NCBI GenBank assembly: GCA_963989385.1
Contig: OZ022502.1
Coordinates: forward strand, 16,045,001 to 16,109,000
From: Ctena decussata
Lineage: Eukaryota; Mollusca; Bivalvia; Lucinida; Lucinidae
Direction of reading: 5' to 3'
DNA: 64,000 bases
Shown: piece after piece, positions 56,036-64,000 of the stretch
Numbering within the stretch: position 1 is the stretch's first letter
How the letters are laid out: each line of letters opens with the position of its first letter
Position numbers and translations under genes: made by a program
The notes under the pieces: generated by a model
Seen by the model: the letters and a program-made list of their open reading frames with translations, nothing else
Databases searched by the model: none
Told to the model about the DNA's origin: nothing

Positions 56036-56804
56036 AAAAGCCCTATAGTAAACCATTGGAGAGTAATGTAGTTTACATTCCAATAATTACATTGAGACAC
56101 GCGACATCAATGACGTAAAATAAACAATGGCTCTCTACAACCTGATTGGACGTCAGCAACGTCATGACGTCATGCACGCCGTTCTGCTGTCAGCAGAAAA
56201 AACTGCGTGTACATGTTTTACTGCTTCAATTTCAGCGCTTATATAAGATTTTTCATGAAAGATTTGATTGAAAAGAATGTAAATATACGCAATGAACTTA
56301 ATTTTTCTGATGTTTATCGAGGTGTAAACTACATTGGGTCACTAGCAAAGTTTACATGAACCCCTTCGGGGTTTATTCACTTTGCACGTGACCCAATGTA
56401 GTTTACATAGAGGATCTTACATGAGTGCTCATGTATTATTGAATTTATTAAACGAGTTGGGGGAAAAGATAAGATGCGAGGCTTTGCCGAGCATCTTATC
56501 GCTTTCCCCAACGAGTTTAATAAATTCAATAATACATGAGCACGAATGCAAGATTCTATTTATCATATGACGCTAAAATCATATTTTATTAGCAAATTTT
56601 GCACTAAAACGTCACAATTTCGCCATTAGAAAATGCAACGTTTTTATGGACGTCAACGCATAACGTTACGACGTAATTTGCATATTTAATCCACTAGTGG
56701 ATTATCGTTTTTAATGCATGGCTTTATTACACTCTCAGAAGCGACGTCATATGATAAACTTCGATAAACCTCAGAAAAATGAAATTCATTCCTTAAATAA
56801 ACCA
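56036..56804. mobile_element. MITE with CAGAAAAATGAAATTCATTCC end, copy 2 (interrupted)
   Basis: Aligns with 19113-19535 on both sides of a palindromic element at 56409-56758. The uninterrupted copy reads AGTTTATACTTTGATAAAC at the insertion point. Confidence 0.8.
56409..56758. mobile_element. Palindromic MITE (GAGGATCTTAC...CATATGATAAA), copy 2
   Basis: A long hairpin, GTGCTCATGTATTATTGAAT with its complement and CGATAAGATGC-type inner arms, then CATATGACGC and the right end GACGTCATATGATAAA. Same ends as 29939-30217. Confidence 0.85.
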
Positions 56805-57660
56805 AATTATCAAGTAAATACATGACTGATATCATATTTCAAAAACAGATGGAAAAATGGTGAAAAAGATTTCCGAACATGAAACAGTAAAGAAAGAAAA
56901 TGGAGAAAGAGAGCTGTGAGAGCGGCCAGACAGAGAGAAAAATCAAAGAAAAAAATAGAGATTTACAGACTTTGCAGCTGAGGATAAGAGAGGGAGCGCG
57001 GATTCGCAGCGACAATCGCATCAAACACAAATATTTCCATTACTGACAAGAACAAAACCAACCGCTTGCTATTTGATAAGATGATATGCTCAAAAACGTT
57101 TAGAATCCAAAATAAATTTATGCACCTTTTCGAATATAGCCGTATTTGTACCAGTTGAAAGAGAATCATTGCTATATAAAAGGAGAGACAGCGAAGGGGT
57201 CTGATATTGTGACACTGTATTTAAGAGTTCAGTTCGTTGGACCTGATAGTACTTGCAGTGGAAAAAATAATGCTGAGCATTTTCTATGCTACCATACTAA
57301 CATAAAGGGGAATCGGAAATGTTTCTCAAGAAAAGATCTAAGTTGAGCGAGCTGCAATTGGTCCGTAATCTGGTGTGTAATACCTGAGCTTTCCTGCTGC
57401 CCACGTAGAAATGTTTTGGAATTCGCGTTTTGTCTTTGTTTAGAAAGCATTTAAAAGTGTTTACTGAGTCAGATTGTTTTGCCTCGTCGTGTACGTTATT
57501 CCAGGCTCTGAAAGTTGACGGCAGGAAAGAATTATAGTAAAGAGTTGTTCTTGCATCTATTGTTTGAAGATCATTAGAATTTCTGAGACTATAACGTGAA
57601 ATATTACTAACAGACTGGGGTACTAAGGAAGATAGATATAAAGGAGTCAGATTATTTCAG

Positions 57661-58290
57661 CACTGGCATTCCCATAGAAACAAATAGGAGCTATGGTAGT
57701 GTTCTTCGTGTCTAAAAAGGACCAAATTAACAGAAAAAGAAAATGTTGAAAAAATGTTCTTTAAAAAGCTGAAGATTTTTTCTTTTAAAAGCTATTAGGG
57801 CCTTAACAATAAAACAAGAAATGGTGTTTATATTAGTTCCCCATTAGCGCAAATGCAAAATAGATTATCGGTTATTCGGGTAGTCAAAAATCCATTGTTG
57901 CATATGAGTCATTCTACAAAAGATGAGGAATTCCTGTCCCTCACCTAAATAATTGTATACCTTTTTTCCATTTCAAGTATCTTGCCTTTGGTAGCTTGTT
58001 TTAATTGAAGTGACCAAATATCTAACATTTACGATAGTGACTGGGCTACTTAATGCAGTTTTTCATATTTCTTTCTAAAGAAAGTAAGAGTTACCCCCCT
58101 TATATTTGCTTGTCCCACTGCAAAATAGTAAGAGTTAAACTTCAGTTTGACAAAAAGTGCTAATATAAAAAAAACAAATAGAGACATGATGAAAGTATGT
58201 GACAGAAACCTACCAATGACAGAAGCTTCGTGTACCCATTGGTTTTGATTTGAAGCCGTGTCAAGTTTGTTTTGGTGTGTCCCGCAGTTC
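57661..58290. other. No feature recognised
   Basis: A/T-rich sequence without a recognisable gene. Confidence 0.4.
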
Positions 58291-59610
58291 GTGTCATACT
58301 CTGTTACCGCAGTTGCAATTGTAGTTTAGACAGAGTTACTACCCATGAAAATGACCTTGCACTGGACTTTTGTGAGGTAAGGAGCGCCAATTTAATAAAA
58401 ACATTAAATTATTTTATGCAAAGTTTGCTTAAAGGTAAATAGGAAACCATTATCTAAATTAAGTAGTGAGTAAGACAGGTAATCTGTCATCCCTGTTACC
58501 CACCTTTCTATAAAAATAAAAAAGCTGCAAATAAAACAAAATACAAACACTGAAAAAGTATGATAGACATCAATATTGTTGTGTAAACGTTTTCAAGTTT
58601 TTGTCCCCAGAAAGCAAAATAAATGTGAGTTTGCATACTTTTTGTCATTCCTGTTACTGTCATCCCTGTTACTGTCATCTCTGTTACCCACCAAAAGTAA
58701 CAGGAATGGCACTTTAAATTTAATTAAATATCTAAAATATGAAAGATGTTTGTGTTTGACATTTATAGTTCTTTCAACCAGACTAATTTGAATATGCCGT
58801 GTCTTTTACAGATCATTCTAAGCGGCATGTAATAGCCTGTTGTTTGCCGCGGTAACAGGGATGACACATGTCCACAGAATAAGTAACAGGGATGACATAT
58901 TCATAGTACACTTTCATCAGGTTGAATCACATTTTACATAAAGAAGGCATCTGCTAATGTTTGGTAAGATCTGTTGAATTTTCAGCATTTTATGCGAATT
59001 TTTTGTCTTTGCCTCAAATCAGTGATTATCATCACCTTAAAGGTGAACTGAACAGTCACTCTGAGCCTTTAAGAGCTCATTTTATCTAAAACATATTTAC
59101 CAGATTTCAACTTCACTGTTTAATCAGATTTCAAGTTACTTTTGGTATTTTAATATCTTTCAGTTTAGCTGTCATTCTTGATACTGAATATCGTTCATAT
59201 TGTCATGTATGTTACTGCTGAAAATTATGTTGTCATTCCTGTTACCAAATGTCATTCCTGTTACCAGTCAACTTTTGCTCAATATATGAATTAAGCCAAT
59301 GTTCTGCTGTTGCATTTATTTACCAGTTTGAAAGTCGGTGTCTGCAGCTACCTTTTGCAGAAAATTTAGATACTCATCCTACAATTTCTCAAAATAGATT
59401 TGATGACATTTGTCTTAAAACGTTTTGTTTCAGTAAAATAATAAGTTTTTGATTATATTATTAGTATTATAAAATGAGTTTTCCTCTGCACAAGTTTGTA
59501 AACTTGGTAGTCTAAACAGGAACTTTTAAATTCGAAAGAATAAAATAACTACGATAATTATTTCATTTAGGAAATAAGGTTTCTTGTTGTGGTGACAGGA
59601 ATGACATTTT
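58290..59610. repeat. Cluster of a dispersed GTCATYCCTGTTACC motif
   Basis: The motif or its complement occurs about ten times: near 58292 (variant), 58487, 58647, 58665, 58680, 58707 (reverse), 58853 (reverse), 58890 (reverse), 59232, 59249 and 59592 (reverse, variant). Spacings are irregular and both orientations are used. No frame includes them all. Confidence 0.8.
58938..59036. mobile_element. Right end of a TTAA-type element
   Basis: ATAAAGAAGGCATCTGCTAA through CAGTGATTATCATCACC followed by TTAA matches the right end of 28663-29808. The left end was not found. Confidence 0.65.
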
Positions 59611-59794
59611 AAAACCAGGGCAGCAATCAAAATAAGCCAACATGTATTTTTAAGCAAATTCTCTTGTCTAAATTAATGGTTTATTGTTGTTAAATAATCA
59701 GAGTTGAGATTAAAATAAAACAAACCAAAATCAGTTGTGTTATTTTTTCAAAACAAAAAAGCCCAATTTCCTTCATTTTTGTAGAATGACTCGT

Positions 59795-59850
59795 ATGCAG
59801 GAGCCCTACCGACTGCGCTACGCGGCCCGGCCCACAGAAACGTCTGTCTA
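59795..59850 (-). other. Possible tRNA or SINE head remnant
   Basis: On the minus strand GGGCCGCGTAGCGCAGTCGG followed by TAGGGCTCCTGC looks like a tRNA 5' half with an A box. No B box follows, so this is not a working tRNA gene. Confidence 0.4.
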
Positions 59851-59948
59851 TTCCCACCACCACTCCAGTTTTGGATGTCAGAAAAGTCTTTTTTTCTATT
59901 ATTCCGTAGAGCATGCAGCGAATGGTAAGTCATTATCACGTGAATGAA

Positions 59949-60056
59949 CCCAGCAGGCACATGACGTCAAAATGACGTTGCGTTGACGTCGATGCGACGT
60001 CATCACGTCGCATCGACGTCAACACGACGTCATTTCAACGTCGTGTGCCCGCTGGG
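59949..60056. mobile_element. GACGTC-palindrome MITE, best preserved copy (108 bp)
   Basis: The ends CCCAGCAGGCACATGACGTC and CGTCGTGTGCCCGCTGGG are inverted; the inside alternates TGACGT/ACGTCA units around a CACGTCGCATCGACG centre. Copies in this window total at least thirteen. Confidence 0.9.
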
Positions 60057-60301
60057 AACAATCACTGCTATGGTTGTTTTTCTTCCATTATTCGTATGAT
60101 ATTTAGCTGCTCATCAGCAGCATGTTTAGATTTTGGATTTTTTTCTCCTTTTTCGCCTCCTACTTTTGAAATTTTTAATTTGATTCAGATCCCTTGGTAA
60201 GTCGCCGGGAGGAGTCATTCTAAATCTGTACTTGTACTTGTTTTCTTTGAATAAACTTCACTTGCTTTCCGAAGTGGTGTTGCACAGAGCTCTTGGTTCG
60301 G

Positions 60302-60532
60302 CAAGGGCGTAGTTACCTATTCGCAAATACGCAGGTGCGTATTGAAATTTTGTCAAATTGACAAAATTTCAACACACCTGCGTATTTTCAAATGTTGTTA
60401 ATCGGGCATAATTGTAATACTAACTGCCAACAGACACGAAAATATCTTAGTGGCTTAACCCCCTATTATTGCCCTTAATGAGTATAAAACATGATTGTGC
60501 GTTATGTGTAATTGCCCCTAGCTACGCCCCTG
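60302..60532. mobile_element. hAT-like MITE, 231 bp
   Basis: The ends CAAGGGCGTAGTTACC and CCTAGCTACGCCCCTG are inverted repeats of the CAGGGGCGTAGC type common in hAT MITEs. TTCGG flanks both sides (60297-60301, 60533-60537); hAT elements normally show 8 bp, so the class is tentative. An inner palindrome (AAATACGCAGGTGCGT with complement) lies at 60324-60391. Confidence 0.75.
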
Positions 60533-60772
60533 TTCGGATCTGTTCTTCTCTTGTATGCGGGACTGCTTTCCTTAGAACTGGTATGTGGAATCCTCTCCTG
60601 TGTACTCTACCACTACAGTATTTTTCCTGCATTCTCTTGGGTGTTCTGGAAGACTTTCTACCCGCGTTGCGGTCAGGACTCAGGGGCAGATCGGAGGTCG
60701 GATAGGAGATCCAAATTAGCTGAGGAGGTTCAATTTGTGCAGTTTGACCACTTTTTCTTGAAATCCCCATGA

Positions 60773-60970
60773 TGATGGATGGATGACTTGTGATTTTACG
60801 TCCTTTTCAACAGTATTTCAGTTATATCAGGACGATGGGTGGATGATAATGAAAGGCTGTGTGCAATGGAACCCCGTTTGCGGTAGGAAAGATTCTCGCC
60901 TCCAGCGAGATTCGAACCCGGTCCGCTAGATCAGTAGGCCAGCGCTTAACCCACTGAGCTACCGGGGCTC
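60773..60970 (-). mobile_element. tRNA-derived SINE with perfect target duplications
   Basis: The minus-strand head GAGCCCCGGTAGCTCAGTGG carries a good A box; GGGTTCGAATC is the B box. Then come GCGAGAATCTTTCCTACCGC, a conserved central domain (TCCTGATATAACTGAAATAC) and a CATCCATCATC tail. GAAATCCCCATGA is repeated exactly at 60760-60772 and 60971-60983. This is the best preserved of six copies. Confidence 0.93.
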
Positions 60971-61290
60971 GAAATCCCCATGAAAATGAAATAATTTAAG
61001 CTGCCCTCTGGATCCACCACTGGGTCGGTGGTCTTTTTCGACGTTCACCATGGGGTATACTGCTGATATATATGAACACAAAGCACCACTTGTCTGTGTA
61101 TGGTCCATTTAGTTGAGACGACACCCCTTTTCTGCACATGAGATAGCTGAGTCATCAAAAGAAGAAGAGCACAAAAGGAACTCTCTGCTGAACGGCCATT
61201 GTCGCTAGCCAAGGGTAAGAAGTCCAGGAACAAAGTGGACTTGGTATCCTTGGCTTCCGAAGGTGCTGAACGGCATATGTATGTAATAAT

Positions 61291-61527
61291 TGAGCCGCGA
61301 CGTGAGAAAACCAATAAAGTGGTTGTGCGCCCAGCGCACTCAGATCAGCCTGGGCATCCGCCCAGTCTGATCAGAGTCTTCGCTGTCCGCATGGAGGTAG
61401 CTTAGGCCCTTAACTACCCTTGAAGCGCTTAGCAAAGAGTCTAATCAAACTTGTTGGATGTCCAAGCTGATCTGAGACTGCACTGGGCGCACGACCACTT
61501 TGTTGGTTTTCTCGTGTCGCGGCTCAA
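61291..61527. mobile_element. Long-hairpin MITE, ~235-bp family, copy 6
   Basis: Nearly perfect ends TGAGCCGCGACGTGAGAAAA and TTTTCTCGTGTCGCGGCTCA, and inner arms around about 61410. Confidence 0.9.
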
Positions 61528-61754
61528 TTATTATTTCAATACATGTACACACCGATTTCATCTGGAAGAGTTTCAGTTCCTCGTTGCGCTTCAACAGAGT
61601 GTTAAATAGACAATTGCCATCTCCTGTTGAAGGTCAGGACTAACTTAATCAGTATCAAACTCCAGAAATGATAGGGAGGTAACATTCATTTGCAAGTCAA
61701 GGGCACTAAGTACACTTTGTTTCATACGCAAGTCCACTTTGTTCCTTACGTACG

Positions 61755-61900
61755 TACACTTTGATGTACGCAAGCCAAGGCTACTAAGTCTACTTTATTC
61801 CTTACATAAAGAACAAAGTACACTTTGATGTACGCAAGCCAAGGGCACTAAGTCTACTTTATTCCTTACATAAAGAACAAAGTCGACTTAGTACTCTTGG
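61755..61900. repeat. Duplicated segment of ~75 bp with internal hairpin
   Basis: CACTTTGATGTACGCAAGCC through CTACTTTATTCCTTACATAA occurs twice (about 61767 and 61831). ACTAAGTCTACTTT and AAAGTCGACTTAGT pair as a hairpin. AACAAAGTGGACTTGGTATC at 61229 is related. Confidence 0.75.
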
Positions 61901-62139
61901 CATGCGAAGCTGCTTTAAATTATGCTCCGACAAAAACACGACTAAACTGTTGTTGTTGGAGTAGACTTTTCTCTGGTATGCTACGACACGAACGTGATCA
62001 GCACTAAATTTGGTAGCCTACAATGCGTATATCAAAACGGGAACAATCTAATGTAACCATTCACTAATTTATTTCTTGAGCCATCAACAAGCTTATTGTT
62101 TATTTATTTATTTATCTATCAAAAATGCATAAACTTGTC

Positions 62140-62220
62140 ATTATTATTATTATTATTATTAGTAGTAGTAGTAGTAGTAGTGGTAGTAGTAGTAGTATTA
62201 GAAGTAGTAGTATTATCTGA
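62140..62220. repeat. ATT/AGT trinucleotide microsatellite
   Basis: (ATT)n changing into (AGT)n. Confidence 0.95.
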
Positions 62221-62539
62221 AAATGCATATACATTTAAGATCCATAAACATAACAATATGTAATGTTTTAATGTCTAAAATGCACCTCAACACAATAATA
62301 TAGATAAAATAATAGTAGTAAATGCTTCATCATCATTATACTTAATATTATTATTATGTAAATAAATCTTATTATTGTTTTGTAAATAAATCTTAATATT
62401 CTGAAAATAAATCTTCCATACACGTATCAATAAGCAATCATTATCATTATGACAATTAATGATGACGTTATTCGCTTAAGGCTATGATTTTTACTCAACT
62501 TTCAAATGCTTTATAATGAGCAGGGCAAAGAAATTGAGC

Positions 62540-62633
62540 CGCACGCCAAGTAGGTGCAACTATGGTTACGTACCGTTGAGCCACTTGGGTAACGTCGATA
62601 AGAGAAGAGAATAGAACTGACCTGAACTGAATT
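62540..62633 (+). repeat. Dispersed repeat with GAACT tail, copy 2
   Basis: Matches 53881-53970: GCCAAGTAGGTGCAACTATG, TTACGTACCGTTGAGCCACT, then an AGAACTGACCTGAACTGAA tail. Confidence 0.7.
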
Positions 62634-62847
62634 TAGCCGCGACACGACAAAACTAAGTGGCTTCGCGCCACGAAGACTCAGATCAGCCTTGGCATCCAAT
62701 TATTTGCTTGTGCATTAAGCGTAGCTTTGGGTCTTAGCTAGCTCCATACGGACAGCGAAGACTCTGATAAGACTGGGCGGATAGCCAGGCTGATCTGTTT
62801 GCGCTGGGCGCATAGCCACTTTGTTAGTTCTCTCGTGTCTCGGCTCA
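62634..62847. mobile_element. Long-hairpin MITE, ~235-bp family, copy 7
   Basis: TAGCCGCGACACGACAAAAC to CTCTCGTGTCTCGGCTCA, with inner GACTCAGATCAGCCTTGGCA and its complement. Confidence 0.87.
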
Positions 62848-62947
62848 TTTATTGTTTGTCGTGTCAGATCTTGACAATGTTAACTCAAATTTGGGCCCCT
62901 GATATAAATTGCATGAAAAGTAATCGCGTATCATAGTACTCTCAAAA

Positions 62948-63502
62948 ATGGCTTCAAAGACTGTCCTATTTGGCGATAGATACGTAAGAAGTCTTCGAGA
63001 CTACTGCGATGAAGATCTGCGAGTTCCGGGCAGTGTGTATTGGTATGCGAGAGACGAACTTCGAACAGACAGCATGGACGACCTGCTATACTCCAGAGTG
63101 CTGAAAACGAAAGCTGATGTCGTTGTTATAAGCATTGGTAGCGATGATCTCACACCTAACTCTACTCCAAGAGAAGTTTTTCTGCGAATATGTCATATCG
63201 TAGAAGATCTGCATACCAGTGGTGCAAGTAAAGTTTTTGTAGCTGAAATACTGGCCAGAGGAGAATTTTCAAACTGTCCAGGCCTCACCCAAGAGTCTTT
63301 CGAGAAACAACGACGTAAAGTAAATTCACTTTTGGCAAAAGAGTTCAAGCAGATGTTCATTCGTTTCGCTGACATTCGCTTTCCGAAAGATTATTCGTCA
63401 GACATGGTTCACTTGAGTTCCAGAAGCAGCGACACTAACAACACTGGCATGAAAAAGTTTGAGAGTCGAATTCGCAGAATTCTCTGGAGTCTTCATGATT
63501 AA
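62948..63502 (+). CDS. SGNH/GDSL hydrolase-like protein, probably non-catalytic; likely retrocopy
   Basis: A single exon of 184 codons. The fold order is that of SGNH hydrolases: VLFGDRYVRSL at residues 6-16 stands at the GDS block with Arg in place of the catalytic Ser. DVVVISIGSDDL (~58-69) is the GxND block with Ser for Gly-x-Asn spacing. SSDMVHLSS (~154-162) keeps the Asp-x-x-His pair. Loss of the Ser suggests binding rather than hydrolysis. No signal peptide was seen. AATAAA at 63591 and 63595 is followed at 63628 by 40 A. GTTAACTC occurs just upstream (62879-62886) and after the A-rich tract (63903-63910). This fits an mRNA-derived copy; a native intronless gene is the alternative. ATG 62948 follows AAAA, a fair start context. 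Confidence 0.8.
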   Translation: MASKTVLFGDRYVRSLRDYCDEDLRVPGSVYWYARDELRTDSMDDLLYSRVLKTKADVVVISIGSDDLTPNSTPREVFLRICHIVEDLHTSGASKVFVAEILARGEFSNCPGLTQESFEKQRRKVNSLLAKEFKQMFIRFADIRFPKDYSSDMVHLSSRSSDTNNTGMKKFESRIRRILWSLHD

Positions 63503-63590
63503 ATTACATTAACACACCAAACGGTCCTGTTCAGGACCAACAACTACATGTACATAGAAAGAATAACTTATATGCCCTCGCTGTTTTAGA

Positions 63591-63600
63591 AATAAATAAA
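63591..63600 (+). promoter_or_regulatory. Polyadenylation signals of the SGNH-like gene
   Basis: Two overlapping AATAAA (63591-63596, 63595-63600) lie about 28 bases before the poly(A) run. Confidence 0.8.
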
Positions 63601-63627
63601 TATATATGAATCGAGGCTTTGCCCCTG

Positions 63628-63669
<42 letters not shown>

Positions 63670-63900
63670 ATAAAAATAATTATAATAAAAATAGAATAAA
63701 ATAGATATAAAAAAAATAAATATTAAATAAATAAAAAATAAATACAAAAAAGTAAAAAGAAATAGAATGAAAAAATATAAAAAAAAATACAAAATATAAA
63801 TAAAAAAAAATAAGAAAAAAAAAATAAAAAAAAAATAAATAAATAAAAAAGTACAAAAATAAAATGAAACAAATAAAAATAATAATAATAATAATAAAGC
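63628..63900 (+). repeat. Poly(A) run and A-rich low-complexity tract
   Basis: 40 consecutive A (63628-63667), followed by AATAAAA/AAATA-type sequence to about 63898. Open frames read from it are artefacts of the composition. Confidence 0.95.
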
Positions 63901-64000
63901 AAGTTAACTCCATTTAGCGTAAGTGCACATTAAATGAGGCGAGTGCACCAAATTTAAGAATATTTAAGAGGAACTCTATTCCCATGGAAGCAAACTTTTC

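Larger units (their letters stand above)
55856..57660 (-). pseudogene. Decayed 3' part of a CR1/jockey-like retrotransposon with nested MITEs
   Basis: On the minus strand 57660-57150 reads as the C-terminal region of the same protein family: TPLYLSSLVPQSVSN, SRYSLRNSNDLQTIDART, HTRLRTNCSSLNLDLFLRN and NAQHYFFHC. A stop replaces one Cys of the knuckle region. The element ends at 55856 with the AAATATGTTTAAACC terminus. Between them lies the MITE 56036-56804. Confidence 0.82.

Noticed and set aside
59748..59960. Minus-strand 70-codon frame over the tRNA-like head
   Set aside because: Its middle (AVGRAPAYES) is what a tRNA-like sequence gives when translated; no domain, so a shadow frame.
43440..60056. 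CRISPR-like look of regularly repeated short palindromes
   Set aside because: The units are dispersed MITEs in a eukaryotic genome with no equal spacers or cas genes.
63586..63913. Phe/Tyr/Ile-rich minus-strand frames of 68 and 77 codons resembling membrane proteins
   Set aside because: They are translations of the poly(A) and A-rich low-complexity tract.

Overview
The window is animal nuclear DNA, AT-rich and dense in mobile elements, with one clearly recognisable multi-exon host gene. The mix suggests a mollusc, most likely a heterodont bivalve: many long-hairpin MITEs, CR1/jockey-type retrotransposons with 2A-like N-termini, and tRNA-derived SINEs with a conserved central domain. The phylum is inferred from repeat style; no species marker was found.

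Region by region. (1) 1.76-12.6 kb is a nest of elements. A minus-strand RNase H-bearing non-LTR fragment is split by a 1.37-kb TA-flanked DNA element (10697-12066) and by an apparently full-length 8.16-kb non-LTR retrotransposon (1919-10078) with a 16-bp target-site duplication, an ORF1 (coiled coil plus RNA-binding domain) and an ORF2 (endonuclease plus reverse transcriptase). (2) 13.97-18.32 kb holds the complete four-coding-exon TMEM138 gene (161 aa), a ciliary transition-zone membrane protein; its introns and 3' flank are full of hairpin MITEs. (3) 23.2-27.8 kb has a ~165-bp degenerate tandem repeat, MITEs and two truncated reverse transcriptase copies. (4) 28.7-31.5 kb holds TTAA-flanked and palindromic MITEs. 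(5) 32-55 kb is a segmentally amplified region of repeated modules (called A, S, B and C here). Comparing copies exposes four later insertions: a TAA-flanked element, a TTAA element, a TA element, and a minus-strand CR1-like element broken by one stop and two frameshifts. A 5S rRNA-like sequence sits at the head of one module. (6) 55.8-57.7 kb is a decayed retrotransposon tail with nested MITEs. (7) 58.3-59.6 kb has a dispersed 13-14-bp motif. (8) 59.9-62.9 kb holds a GACGTC palindrome, a hAT-like MITE, a SINE with perfect 13-bp target duplications, and two long-hairpin MITEs. (9) 62.95-63.67 kb is an intronless SGNH-like gene with an AATAAA signal followed by 40 A residues, probably a retrocopy.

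The only likely host genes are TMEM138 and perhaps the SGNH-like gene. The remaining long open frames belong to retroelements. The most interesting material is the intact-looking 8-kb retrotransposon (possible CRE/YY1-type promoter, repeat-filled inter-ORF region, 2A-like motif) and the amplified 32-55 kb region, which records insertion history by self-comparison.
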